A stretch of DNA of 64,000 bases from Helicobacter sp. 11-8110 (GTDB lineage: Bacteria; Campylobacterota; Campylobacteria; Campylobacterales; Helicobacteraceae). Every line of letters starts with the position of its first letter. Position 1 is the stretch's first letter. The notes under the pieces were generated by a model that had not been told where the DNA came from, did not search any database, and saw nothing but the letters and a program-made list of their open reading frames with translations. This document shows positions 17,063 to 26,016 of this stretch, piece after piece. Where the stretch lies: the NCBI RefSeq assembly GCF_003288905.1, contig NZ_NHYL01000005.1:1-64000 (forward strand). Reading direction: 5' to 3'. The position numbers and the translations under genes were made by a program.

Positions 17063-19120
17063 TAAACTTTTTCAATTTTTACGCCAACAGTATGCACATT
17101 ATTTCTAGCTACTGGCGAAATAGTATTTTTTAACAAATGCCCAGCACTCAAACCCTTGCCATAAGAGATCTCATTATGCTTACTTGTATGCCCAAATCCA
17201 AAATACGCAAAAATAGTGTCTTCTCTTATTCCAATGGTGGGCAATACACTTCCAATTTGTGAACCATATGAGCTAGTAATTCTAATCTTATCACCTTTTT
17301 TGAGATTCATTTTTTAGCCACTTTTTGGTTAATCCACACAGCATTGTCATTCATTAGTGTATTAAGCCAAGGGACATTTGCAGTATGTTCATTGGTATGC
17401 ACCGCAGTCTTTCCTTGTATAAAATAAAAATCACCTTCGCCTTTTAAATTTGGATTCCTATAAGTCAAACCACCACGATTACAAGCTTTCTCTAGTGTTT
17501 CATCAAAAAGCTCAATTTTTCCGCTTTTAGTTTTGCATTTCAAAAACTCTGCAAACTCATTATCAGAATCTAAAAATTCTTTAGAATTAGGATATTTCTC
17601 TACAAACTTCTTAATACTCTCTTGATCTCTTGCTAATAATGGAATCCCATAGCTTACAAGCCCTTTTTGCTTTAACTCAAACATAGCTTCTGGATGCTCA
17701 TAGCCTTGCTTCATTCTAAAATCTTCAATATCTTTATAAGGGAATGCCTCACCATAGCCCATTTTTTGTGCTAATTCTAAATAAATCTGCCAAGATGGCT
17801 TTGTATTGCCTATAGTTTTGACAACTTTTTGTCGCACTTGATAGCCTGGATTCTTTCCATTATTTGCCAAGAATTGCTCATCTCTCTCCAAGTAAGTTGA
17901 TTCAGGCAGAATAATATCTGCATATTGTGCTGTATCTGAAAGATATACATCCACACACACAAACAAATCAAGCTTCTTAATAGCCTCCACCACAGAATCT
18001 GCCCCTACAACCGTCATTACAGGATTAGAACACGTAATGAAAGCCCCTTTTAGCGCATAAGGATTCTCGCTTAAAATACATTCATAAATCTTGCTATAAA
18101 CACCACGATTTTTAGGAATCTTACTAAATTCTCCCTCTTTAACATCAACAAAATCGATTCGTGGATGATTTGGTTCTGGAATTTTGGGCAGAATCGAGCC
18201 TTTGATAATAGGTGCTACTTTTTCTCCTGCGACCTTATTATACAAAGCCGCTCCTTTAGGAAAATACAATCCACCCTTAACTTCCATATTACCAAGCAAA
18301 GCATTTGCAATAGCAATAGATCGCCTAAACTCAATCTCTTCAGGCGTGAAAGTTGCTCTATGACCAAAATCCACCATACAATGAGGCGCATAACTAGCGC
18401 ATTCTCTAGCAAGAGCAATAATTTTATCAGCTGGAATATCACATTCTTTTGCCATTTTTTTGGGAGTGTAGTCTTTAATGCTTTCTTTTAGTTTATCAAA
18501 GCCCGTAGTGTATTTTTCTACAAATTTCTTATCATAGAGCCCCTCAAAAATCAAAGTATGCAAAAATGCCATCATGAAGGCTGCATCTCCACCAAGGCGA
18601 ATTGGAATCTACTCACTTGCTTTGGAAGATAAAATAGAAAATCTAGGATCTAATGAAACTAACTTACAGCCATTTTCTAAAGCTTCTGTAATGCCCCTAG
18701 CATAGCTAATCACCATACCCTCATAAACATTATGCCCAAAGTTTAGCATAAACTTACAATTTGCAAAATCCCTGCTTACTCCACCATTATCATACACATT
18801 ACCCTCTCCACGCTCTCCTACACGCATAATAGGATTAACAAGGCGATTTGGATCATAAAGCTGACTTACACCAGAACCGCCCCTAGCACAAACTGCACCA
18901 CCTGTTGCGATGGAATAAGGATTCCCCTAGATAAAGACTTTACTCCCATCATCTACCCTTGCTTCAATAGGACAGCGTGTGCTACACATTTCACAAATAC
19001 TTGGCACAAATTCTGATTCCCCCTCAATCTTGCCGCTAAAAGCCCCAAGAGTTCTGGGTATGCTTAATGCAACAGAGCTTATTCCAACACCCCTTAAAAG
19101 TCTCTACGATGTATGCTCAA
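17062..19120 (-). pseudogene. psrA: Molybdopterin oxidoreductase, polysulfide/thiosulfate reductase-like, multiply disrupted
   Basis: Pieces in order encode a Tat signal (SIHRRDF, then LRGVGISSVALS in another frame; one T lost near 19096-19099), the [4Fe-4S] motif CEMCSTRCPIEA, a TAG at 18927-18929 where CAG (Gln) is expected in VFIQGNP, a second TAG at 18609-18611 where TGG (Trp) is expected in SEWIPIR, and a late frameshift at an A6 run near 17307-17312. At about 18800 GERGEG runs straight into NVYDNGGV, which suggests an in-frame deletion of roughly 70 codons; total length is ~686 codons against ~760 in the family. The best start is TTG at 19120 behind AAGGAG. The family reduces polysulfide or thiosulfate in the periplasm. 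Confidence 0.88.
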
Positions 19121-19319
19121 ATCATCTCCTTTTTATAAACTTACGAAGATACTATACAGCCATACACCTATAAATAAATAAATATAAAAAAATAATAAAA
19201 ATATTTTATCTTTCTATACAAATTTTTATATAAAGTGCAATCTTTATTGACTTACACTGATTCTAGTAAATCCATTCTATAGCACCAATAAAATAAATAC
19301 AACAACTCTTCAATCTTTC

Positions 19320-19880
19320 TCAAAAATGATATAAATTCACTAAATCTGCTTTTTCACACTCCAATAATGCAATCTTTTTCTTGATTCCTCCAGCATAACC
19401 TGTGAGCTTTCCATTAGCCCCAATCACTCTATGACAAGGAATAATAATAGGAATGGGATTCCGTTTAAGCGCACCGCCTATTGCTTGAGCTGACATTTTA
19501 TTCTTATGCGTAATTCTTGCAACCTCCTTTGCTAACTCACCATAAGTGCAAACCTTTCCATAAGGAATCTTTAAAAGCAACTCCCACACCACTTTAGCAA
19601 ACTCACTTCCATTTGGATTTAGTGGAATTGCTTTAAAACTCGGATTTTTGCCATTAAAATACTCATCAAGCCACTCCCTTGTTTGCTTCAAAACAACCTC
19701 ATCGCATTTTTCACAAATTTCCTTTGCGAATAACAAATTTGGATCTTGATTTAAAAATTCCAATTTAATAAGCTTATCTTCTTTGCTTATAAGTTTAATT
19801 TTGCCCACAGGACTTTGATAAAAAGCCACGCAAACCACACCTTTTTCTCTTTGATACAATCTTTTTACCAAAAGAGTCAA
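19320..19880 (-). CDS. ogt: Methylated-DNA--protein-cysteine methyltransferase
   Basis: Ogt repairs O6-alkylguanine by transferring the alkyl group to its own cysteine. The 186-residue frame has the DNA-binding helix and the active-site motif IPCHRVIGANGKLTGYAGG near the C-terminus, plus LKIPYGKVCTYGELAKEV. The start is uncertain: TTG at 19880 follows the upstream stop by 8 bases but has a poor ribosome-binding site, and GTG at 19829 (before AFYQSPVGKI) would fit the family better. It follows the MFS gene on the same strand. The 190 bp between it and psrA holds no gene and only A/T-rich, promoter-like DNA. Confidence 0.9.
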   Translation of the reverse strand: MTLLVKRLYQREKGVVCVAFYQSPVGKIKLISKEDKLIKLEFLNQDPNLLFAKEICEKCDEVVLKQTREWLDEYFNGKNPSFKAIPLNPNGSEFAKVVWELLLKIPYGKVCTYGELAKEVARITHKNKMSAQAIGGALKRNPIPIIIPCHRVIGANGKLTGYAGGIKKKIALLECEKADLVNLYHF

Positions 19881-19888
19881 TTAGAATT

Positions 19889-21160
19889 CTATCCTCTATG
19901 GACTCTTCCAATTACAATTGCCAAAATTCCCAAAATCGACATATAAACACCAAGCATTATAATCCAATCGCTTTCCATAGCCCAAGCAAAAAAGATAGGC
20001 GTTAAGCCACCAAAAAGCGCGTAAGAGAGATTATAGGCAAAAGAAATGCCACTATACCGAATCATCGCAGGAAAGCTCTGCACCATAACAATAGGCGTAA
20101 AAACCATTAATCCAGCACTAAAAGCCATAAGATAATACACAAGCAATATCACATCAAAATATTGCGCCAACCCCTTTCCATAGCCAAGCATATAATAAAA
20201 ACACAAAGCAAATCCCACTAGCGCCACACCAAATATCGCACTTGCATTTTTAATTCCAATCCTATCACTTAACACTCCTGCAAAAACATTGCCTGAAGCT
20301 AGAAAAAATATGGCAATAACTTGATACACTACCTTTGAAATAGGAGAGAGCTCAAACACCTTACTTAAAAGATTTGGCGTTAAAAGCACGGATATAACAA
20401 CACATCCTGTTAAAATCCAAGTGCTAAAAAAAGATTTTACAGCTCCCAATTGCGAAGTTTTAAAAACTTCTTTAATGGGAAAATTTTGTGTTTGCTTTAA
20501 AGCCAAAATTTCTTGAAATACCGGAGTTTCATTCAAAAATTTGCGTAAAAATAACGAAATAATCCCAAAAATCCCTCCAAGAACAAAAGGTATCCGCCAC
20601 GCATATTCCTTAATCTCTTCTTGAGTAAAACTCATATTAACTGCCAAAGTAACAATACTACCAAGCAAGATTCCAGAAACAACCGCACTAGTAAAAATAC
20701 CCAAATGAAATCCCAAAGAATGCTGATTGCTATGCTCATAGACAAAAACCCATGCACCAGGGAGTTCGCCACCAATAGCAATTCCCTGTAAAATTCTCAC
20801 AATCAACAAAACAATAGGAGCCACATAGCCAATACTCTCAAAAGTTGGCATAAGCCCAAGCACAAAAGTTGGAATCACCATAAGCAAAATGGAGAGCATA
20901 AACATCTTTTTACGCCCACTTTTATCTCCAAAATGTGCCATAATAATCCCACCCAATGGTCTTGCAAAATACCCTGCTGCAAAAGCACCATAAGTATTCA
21001 TCGCCGCCCAAAAAGGGCTAAGAGTGCTAGGAAAAAAGAGACTAGAAATCACATTGGTGAAAAAAACAAAAATAATAAAATCATAAAACTCTAACATTCC
21101 TCCAAGTGAGCTTAACCCTAGAATCTTAACTTCGGACTTTTTAAGTTGCATTTTTGCCAT
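19889..21160 (-). CDS. MFS transporter, metabolite:H+ symporter (ProP/ShiA-like) family
   Basis: The 423-residue protein has twelve hydrophobic segments. Family signatures include LGGMLEFYDFIIFVFF in the first helix, GYFARPLGGIIMAHFGDKSGRKK at the loop 2-3 site, and IGGELPGAWVFVYEH, all typical of the metabolite:H+ symporter group that takes up dicarboxylates, proline/betaine or shikimate. The exact substrate cannot be read from the sequence. It sits between a LOG-family gene and ogt without a clear shared pathway. Confidence 0.88.
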   Translation of the reverse strand: MAKMQLKKSEVKILGLSSLGGMLEFYDFIIFVFFTNVISSLFFPSTLSPFWAAMNTYGAFAAGYFARPLGGIIMAHFGDKSGRKKMFMLSILLMVIPTFVLGLMPTFESIGYVAPIVLLIVRILQGIAIGGELPGAWVFVYEHSNQHSLGFHLGIFTSAVVSGILLGSIVTLAVNMSFTQEEIKEYAWRIPFVLGGIFGIISLFLRKFLNETPVFQEILALKQTQNFPIKEVFKTSQLGAVKSFFSTWILTGCVVISVLLTPNLLSKVFELSPISKVVYQVIAIFFLASGNVFAGVLSDRIGIKNASAIFGVALVGFALCFYYMLGYGKGLAQYFDVILLVYYLMAFSAGLMVFTPIVMVQSFPAMIRYSGISFAYNLSYALFGGLTPIFFAWAMESDWIIMLGVYMSILGILAIVIGRVHRG

Positions 21161-21207
21161 TTCTCTTATTTTCTCCTTTATGGAATTTAAATACGTAATT
21201 TACAAAA

Positions 21208-21852
21208 TCATACCAATCTTGAATCTTTACGCTCATTTTTTTGTTTTTTGAAAATCCTTAAAACTTCTTTGGGAGAATCAGCAAAACTCAAAAGCGCGAA
21301 CTCTTCTTTAGAAATCATTCCCTCTTTTAAAAGCCGATTCTTAAACCACTTAATCAAACCCTTCCAATAATCTCTACCATATAAAATGATGGGGATTTTT
21401 TTGTGCTTTCCCGTTGAAATTTGAACCAAAACCTCACTCAACTCATCTAATGTTCCAAAGCCACCCATTGCGACAATAAAAGCTGTGGAATTATGATTAA
21501 AAACAAGCTTTCGACTAAAGAAATTTTCAAAAATCAAAGGCACTTCCACATAGGGATTCATATGCTGCTCGTGGGGAAGCTGAATATTTAGCCCAATAGA
21601 AACCACTTGCGGATTTTTCTCCTTAGCTTGTAATAATCCGCGATTTGCCGCTTCCATTATACCAGGACCACCCCCTGTCATAATTGAATATCCCATTTCT
21701 CCAAGCTTGCAAGCAAGTTTTTGGACTTTTTTATAATCTTTATGGCTTGAATTGATTCTAGCGCTCCCAAAAATCGTTACGACATTGTCATGCTTTTTTA
21801 AGACTTCAAAGCTTTTTGAAATCTCTTGATAGTTTTCCAAAATTTCTTCCAT
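21208..21852 (-). CDS. LOG-family nucleotide phosphoribohydrolase-like protein
   Basis: The 214-residue Rossmann-fold protein has the LOG (LONELY GUY) signatures GGGPGIMEAANRGL and MGGFGTLDELSEVL (the PGGxGTxxE motif with Met for Pro). Such enzymes hydrolyse nucleoside 5'-monophosphates to base and ribose phosphate; many bacterial members act in nucleotide clean-up rather than cytokinin production. Its ATG shares a base with the end of the cytochrome gene upstream, so they are probably co-transcribed. Physiological substrate unknown. Confidence 0.82.
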   Translation of the reverse strand: MEEILENYQEISKSFEVLKKHDNVVTIFGSARINSSHKDYKKVQKLACKLGEMGYSIMTGGGPGIMEAANRGLLQAKEKNPQVVSIGLNIQLPHEQHMNPYVEVPLIFENFFSRKLVFNHNSTAFIVAMGGFGTLDELSEVLVQISTGKHKKIPIILYGRDYWKGLIKWFKNRLLKEGMISKEEFALLSFADSPKEVLRIFKKQKNERKDSRLV

Positions 21853-22211
21853 TAGCTTCCCTTGTTTCCTTTTTTTGATTGCAAATACTTATAAATAGCT
21901 TGAATCTCGCTTTTTGTTAGATAATACTTTGGCATTACCTTTTTTGATTCTTGCAAACTTCTTAAAAACTCTTGGAATCCAAGGTGATTAATCCTAACTC
22001 CCTTAAGTTCTTTGTCTTTATTTTTATGGGAATAATACGCAATCAATCTCCCCTCACCTCTTTCTCCATGACAATTCACACAGCCAATCCCGCGCGGATT
22101 TTCATAAAGCATTTTGCCATATTCAATTTGTGTAATAAAGCTATCTTCAGCCAATAAACACGCTTTACCTAAACCAATACAAATTATCAATCCTAATTCA
22201 AACCACCTCAA
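21852..22211 (-). CDS. Small periplasmic c-type cytochrome
   Basis: A single haem-binding motif CVNCHGERGEG is followed by a distal Met (KVMPKYYLTKSEIQAIYKYL), the pattern of class I cytochromes c. A hydrophobic signal peptide (LGLIICIGLGKACLLAEDS) precedes it. The frame is open up to a TTG at 22256, but the TTG at 22211, just before RWFELGLII and behind GAGCGAGG, gives a normal signal peptide and is preferred; it yields about 119 residues. It is divergent from folD. It probably shuttles electrons in the periplasm; partner unknown. Confidence 0.82.
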   Translation of the reverse strand: MRWFELGLIICIGLGKACLLAEDSFITQIEYGKMLYENPRGIGCVNCHGERGEGRLIAYYSHKNKDKELKGVRINHLGFQEFLRSLQESKKVMPKYYLTKSEIQAIYKYLQSKKGNKGS

Positions 22212-22267
22212 ATTTGACAAACCTCGCTCAAAAACACAAAAACTCTTTTGTATCAAAACTTTTTTGT

Positions 22268-22273
22268 TATAAT
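22268..22273 (+). promoter_or_regulatory. -10 box of the folD operon promoter
   Basis: TATAAT at 22268-22273, preceded by a T-run, lies 27 bp before the folD ATG, and AAAGGG follows at ribosome-binding distance. This should be the promoter for the folD-lepB-M50-rpiB-apt run. Confidence 0.6.
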
Positions 22274-22300
22274 ATCAAAATAACTTTTTAAAGGGCATTA

Positions 22301-23158
22301 ATGCAAATTTTAGATGGGAAGGCACTTGCCTTAGAGATTCAACAAACTATCAAGCAAGAAGTTCAAGAGCTTAGCAAACAACAAATCACACCAGGATTAG
22401 CCGTGATTTTAGTTGGAGATGATCCTGCATCACAAAGCTATGTCAATATGAAAGCCAAAGCTTGTAGCCAAACAGGAATCTACTCTACTACTCACAAAAT
22501 GCCAGAGAGCATTACTGAAGAAGCACTACTACAAACTATCTCAATGATGAATGAAAATCCAAATATTGATGGAATCTTAGTTCAACTCCCACTTCCAAAA
22601 CATATCAATACTACCGCGATTTTAGAAGCCATTTCTCCCAAAAAAGATGTTGATGGATTCCACCCTTTTAATATGGGAAGAGTTTTTACTAATCTTGATG
22701 GCTTTATTCCTGCAACGCCTATGGGAGTGATTACTCTGCTTGAACATTACAAGATTCCCATAGAAGGCAAAAATGTCGTTATTGTTGGGGCGAGCAATAT
22801 CGTAGGAAAACCCCTTGGCGCACTCTTTTTAAACAAAAATGCCACTATCACTCTTTGTCATATTTACACACAAAATCTTGCAAATCATACCAAAAATGCC
22901 GACATTATATGTGTAGGTGTCGGAAAGCCAAATCTCATCACACAAGATATGGTAAAAGAAGGTGCTATTGTAGTGGATATAGGAATCACAAGACTTGAAA
23001 ATGGCAAAATTGTAGGGGATGTGGATTATGACAATGTCGCTCCAAAATGTAGCTACATTACGCCTGTCCCAGGTGGCGTGGGACCTATGACAATCGCTTC
23101 ACTCTTGCAAAATACCATCAAAGCAGCCAAACTTAGAGCGAAAAAAGAGACAAAATGA
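22301..23158 (+). CDS. folD: Methylenetetrahydrofolate dehydrogenase / methenyltetrahydrofolate cyclohydrolase
   Basis: FolD interconverts methylene-, methenyl- and formyl-tetrahydrofolate, supplying one-carbon units. The 285-residue protein has the catalytic VGDDPASQSYVNMKAKAC segment with its lysine, DGILVQLPLPKHI, the NADP-binding VIVGASNIVGKPLG, and the closing TPVPGGVGPMTIASLL. Length is typical. It begins a run whose order (folD, lepB, M50 protease, rpiB, coiled-coil protein, apt) matches H. pylori HP0577-HP0572, and it overlaps lepB by 4 nt. Confidence 0.97.
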   Translation: MQILDGKALALEIQQTIKQEVQELSKQQITPGLAVILVGDDPASQSYVNMKAKACSQTGIYSTTHKMPESITEEALLQTISMMNENPNIDGILVQLPLPKHINTTAILEAISPKKDVDGFHPFNMGRVFTNLDGFIPATPMGVITLLEHYKIPIEGKNVVIVGASNIVGKPLGALFLNKNATITLCHIYTQNLANHTKNADIICVGVGKPNLITQDMVKEGAIVVDIGITRLENGKIVGDVDYDNVAPKCSYITPVPGGVGPMTIASLLQNTIKAAKLRAKKETK

Positions 23159-23946
23159 AGTTTTTTGATAAAATTTATCGTTTTGTAAATAGTTGGACAG
23201 GGACAATTATTATTGTTTTATCTGTTATTTTCTTTGTTGCACAAGCTTTTGTTATCCCCAGTGGAAGTATGCTAAATACAATGCTAATTGGAGATAATTT
23301 ATTTGTCAAAAAATACGCTTATGGTATTCCAACTCCAACCATTCCTTGGATTGAATTTAAGATTTTACCTGATTTTAATAACAATGGGCATTTATTTGAA
23401 GGAGAACGCCCCAAAAGGGGAGATATTGTGATATTCCGCTATCCTTTAGACCCAAAGATTCACTTTGTAAAACGAAATGTTGCAATAGGTGGCGATGAGG
23501 TAATTTACACCAAAGATGGCTTATGGGTGCATTTTAAAGAAGAGAATCCTTATAGCCAAAATCCAACAAAAACTCTACAATATAATGGCAAAACTTTCAT
23601 TTATGATCCCTATCTCCAAAAGCACCCCGGAGTGCATTATGACAAAAGTGGAGTTGATTCTTTTGTGCTATTGCAAAATACGCAAGGAATTGCTATGGAA
23701 CCTATATTTTTAGAAAGTGATGAATTAGGCTTTTATGCCAAAATTGCCGAAGATGAGTTTTTTATGATGGGAGATAATCGCAATAACTCAAGCGATTCTA
23801 GATTCTGGGGAAGTGTGGCTTATAGCTATGTGATTGGCAAACCTTGGTTTATTTATTTTAGTTGGGATGATAATTTTAATGTCCGTTGGGATAGAATTGG
23901 CAAAAGCATTGAATCGCTAGAAAAGAAAATGCGGGAAAATCAATAA
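23155..23946 (+). CDS. lepB: Signal peptidase I
   Basis: LepB cleaves Sec and Tat signal peptides on the outer face of the inner membrane. The 263-residue protein has one N-terminal helix (~16-33), the catalytic Ser38 in IPSGSM, the general base Lys106 in HFVKRNVAIGGDEV, and the GDNRNNSSDSRFWG box near the C-terminus. A single predicted membrane segment and length agree with the Campylobacterota enzymes. It is translationally coupled to folD (ATGA) and ends two bases before the M50 protease gene. Confidence 0.96.
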   Translation: MKFFDKIYRFVNSWTGTIIIVLSVIFFVAQAFVIPSGSMLNTMLIGDNLFVKKYAYGIPTPTIPWIEFKILPDFNNNGHLFEGERPKRGDIVIFRYPLDPKIHFVKRNVAIGGDEVIYTKDGLWVHFKEENPYSQNPTKTLQYNGKTFIYDPYLQKHPGVHYDKSGVDSFVLLQNTQGIAMEPIFLESDELGFYAKIAEDEFFMMGDNRNNSSDSRFWGSVAYSYVIGKPWFIYFSWDDNFNVRWDRIGKSIESLEKKMRENQ

Positions 23947-23948
23947 TT

Positions 23949-24632
23949 ATGCTTAATCTACCCTCTCTTTACACTATCCCTTTGATGATAGCAGCACTTT
24001 TATTAGCTATCATCGGACATGAGATTATGCACGGATATGTGGCTTATAAATACGGCGATAATACCGCAAAAATAGCTGGGAGACTAAGCTTAAATCCTAT
24101 CGTGCATATTGATTTGGTAGGCTCTATTTTGATTCCTGCCGTGCTATTTTTGTCTAATGCGCCCTTTTTGTTTGGCTGGGCAAAACCTGTGCCTGTTAGA
24201 ATGGATAGGGTAATTTATCAAGGCGGATATTTTGCGGCTTTATTAGTTTCATTAGCAGGAATCTTATACAATTTAGCTCTTGCGCTTTTAGCTACTTTTC
24301 TCTTTTATGCTTTTAATGGCGGAATCTTAAGTGGATTTTTTGAATACTTTTCAAATCCTCAATTGCCTTATGCTTTAATTCTCTTTTTCTTTTTGCAGCT
24401 CATTATTTATAATATCATTCTGGCTATCTTTAATCTCTTGCCCATTCCACCCCTAGATGGCTCTAATGCTCTAGCATATCTCGGCTTAATTTTTAAAAGT
24501 GATTTTTTTTCAAGAATCTTTAATAAAATCCACCCCATAGCGGGTATGATTGTTTTGATTCTTATTCTAAGCACTCCGCTTTCTGCAGTAATTTCAGCAC
24601 CCGTTAATCTTATCTTACAATGGCTTTTATAA
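23949..24632 (+). CDS. Site-2 protease family (M50) membrane metalloprotease
   Basis: The 227-residue polytopic protein has the zinc-binding HEIMH (His24, Glu25, His28) in its first helix and the third ligand Asp170 in NLLPIPPLDGSNAL, the two halves of the S2P/M50 active site. It lacks PDZ domains, as in the compact YwhC/FpvI-type group, and corresponds by position to H. pylori HP0575. Substrates are unknown; intramembrane cleavage of a regulator is the family role. A T8 run at 24503-24510 is in frame here. Confidence 0.88.
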   Translation: MLNLPSLYTIPLMIAALLLAIIGHEIMHGYVAYKYGDNTAKIAGRLSLNPIVHIDLVGSILIPAVLFLSNAPFLFGWAKPVPVRMDRVIYQGGYFAALLVSLAGILYNLALALLATFLFYAFNGGILSGFFEYFSNPQLPYALILFFFLQLIIYNIILAIFNLLPIPPLDGSNALAYLGLIFKSDFFSRIFNKIHPIAGMIVLILILSTPLSAVISAPVNLILQWLL

Positions 24633-24641
24633 GGAGAGAAA

Positions 24642-25067
24642 ATGAAGTTTTTTATCGCTAGTGATCATGCAGGATTTGAACTCAAAGAATCACTCATTCC
24701 ATTCTTAGAAAAAATGGGGCATGAGATTATCAATCTTGGACCTGCTAACAATAATCGCGTGGATTATCCTGATTTTGCTAATTTACTTTGTCAAGAAGTT
24801 TTAGCCACTCCCCAAAGTCTTGGGATTTTAATATGTGGCAGTGGAATTGGAATGAGTATTGCTGCTAATAGACACAGAGGGATTCGTGCCGCACTTTGCA
24901 ATGAACCCTATGGAGCAACAATGGCTAGAGCACATAATGACGCTAATGTCCTTTGTTTAGGAGCTAGAGTGGTTGGATTAGGTATGGCAGAGTGCATCTT
25001 GCAAAGCTTCATCAAAGGAGAATTTGAAGGTGGCAGACACACCCAAAGAGTAGAGAAATTACAATAA
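24642..25067 (+). CDS. rpiB: Ribose-5-phosphate isomerase B
   Basis: RpiB interconverts ribose 5-phosphate and ribulose 5-phosphate. The 141-residue protein shows ASDHAGFELKE, the catalytic cysteine in ILICGSGIGMSIAANR, and NDANVLCLGARVVG. AAGGAGAG precedes the ATG. It lies 9 bp after the M50 gene and upstream of apt, linking ribose phosphate and PRPP metabolism in one operon. Confidence 0.96.
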   Translation: MKFFIASDHAGFELKESLIPFLEKMGHEIINLGPANNNRVDYPDFANLLCQEVLATPQSLGILICGSGIGMSIAANRHRGIRAALCNEPYGATMARAHNDANVLCLGARVVGLGMAECILQSFIKGEFEGGRHTQRVEKLQ

Positions 25068-25075
25068 GGAAAATA

Positions 25076-25414
25076 ATGGCACAATTTGCGCAATGGCTTT
25101 TTTTAACTGCTTTTATTCTTTTTATTTTGTTTATGGTTGTTAAGACCTTTTTTTACAAAAGTGTTGCACAAAAAGAAGAAAAAAATAGCGCAGTAATGAA
25201 ACTTACCTTGCAAGAAGCAGAGATTCTTATACGCAAACACCAATTGCAACTTCAAAGAGCTTTAGGCAATATTGATATTCTAACAGATGAAATCACTGCC
25301 TTAAGAAATGAAGTTAAAACGCTCAAGCAGCGCAACTCTCAATACCGCGTTGAAACTGAAAAATACAAAAGTAAAATTAAAGACTTAGAACAAAAAATTG
25401 AAGCTCTACTCTAA
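25076..25414 (+). CDS. Conserved membrane-anchored coiled-coil protein (HP0573 position)
   Basis: The 112-residue product has one N-terminal transmembrane segment (~8-28) and a long charged heptad-rich helix (~40-110, LQRALGNIDILTDEITALRN and following), predicting an inner-membrane anchor with a cytoplasmic coiled coil. It occupies the same place between rpiB and apt as H. pylori HP0573. No catalytic motif is visible and function is unknown. An AAGGAAA site precedes the ATG, 8 bases after rpiB. Confidence 0.75.
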   Translation: MAQFAQWLFLTAFILFILFMVVKTFFYKSVAQKEEKNSAVMKLTLQEAEILIRKHQLQLQRALGNIDILTDEITALRNEVKTLKQRNSQYRVETEKYKSKIKDLEQKIEALL

Positions 25415-25430
25415 TAAATAAGGAGAAAAA

Positions 25431-25985
25431 GTGGAACTCACCCAACAAGAAAAAAATATACTTTTAGATTCTATTCGCGAAATAAAGAACTTTCCACAAC
25501 GTGGAATCATCTTTCGCGACATCACTACATTATTAAACAGCAAAGAAGCCTTTAATCTATTAATAGACTTTTTAACAAAACGCTATCAAAAATACAATTT
25601 AAACTACATTGCAGGAATTGAAAGTCGCGGATTTATCTTTGGGGCGGCACTGGCACATTCTCTAGGTATTGGCTTTGTGCCTATTCGCAAAAAAGGCAAA
25701 CTGCCCTACACCACGATTTCTGAAAAACATTCACTAGAATATGGTTTTAGTGAAATAGAAATTCACATTGATGCTTTCAAAAATGAAAATTTAGAACGTA
25801 CACCAAAAGTTTTACTCATTGATGATCTCATTGCAACAGGAGGGACAGCTTATGCGGCTGCTAATCTCATTCAAAAGGGGGGTGCTACTTGCGTAGAAGC
25901 CTGCTTTATCATCAATCTAGAAAGCCTAAATGGATCCAAAGAGCTAGAGAAGATTATCCCTATTTTTAATGTTTTAGATTTATAA
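25431..25985 (+). CDS. apt: Adenine phosphoribosyltransferase
   Basis: Apt salvages adenine to AMP using PRPP. The 184-residue protein carries the family start [20 protein letters not shown], the [12 protein letters not shown] segment, and the PRPP-binding [17 protein letters not shown]. It starts with GTG at 25431, five bases after a clear AAGGAG. It is the last gene of the folD operon, closed by a bidirectional hairpin. Confidence 0.96.
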   Translation: MELTQQEKNILLDSIREIKNFPQRGIIFRDITTLLNSKEAFNLLIDFLTKRYQKYNLNYIAGIESRGFIFGAALAHSLGIGFVPIRKKGKLPYTTISEKHSLEYGFSEIEIHIDAFKNENLERTPKVLLIDDLIATGGTAYAAANLIQKGGATCVEACFIINLESLNGSKELEKIIPIFNVLDL

Positions 25986-25996
25986 TTTCAAAGCTA

Positions 25997-26016
25997 AGGC
26001 TAATTTTTATTAGCCT
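25997..26016. terminator. Bidirectional terminator between apt and the znuA-like gene
   Basis: AGGCTAA (25997-26003) pairs with TTAGCCT (26010-26016) across a TTTTTA loop and is followed by CTTTT on the plus strand. The genes converge here, and the hairpin covers the last codons of the znuA-like gene, so it can serve both transcripts. Confidence 0.7.

Noticed and set aside
24503..24510. T8 run inside the M50 protease gene as a phase-variation tract
   Set aside because: The frame is intact, the run encodes Phe codons in a membrane protein, and runs of this length are common in such AT-rich DNA.
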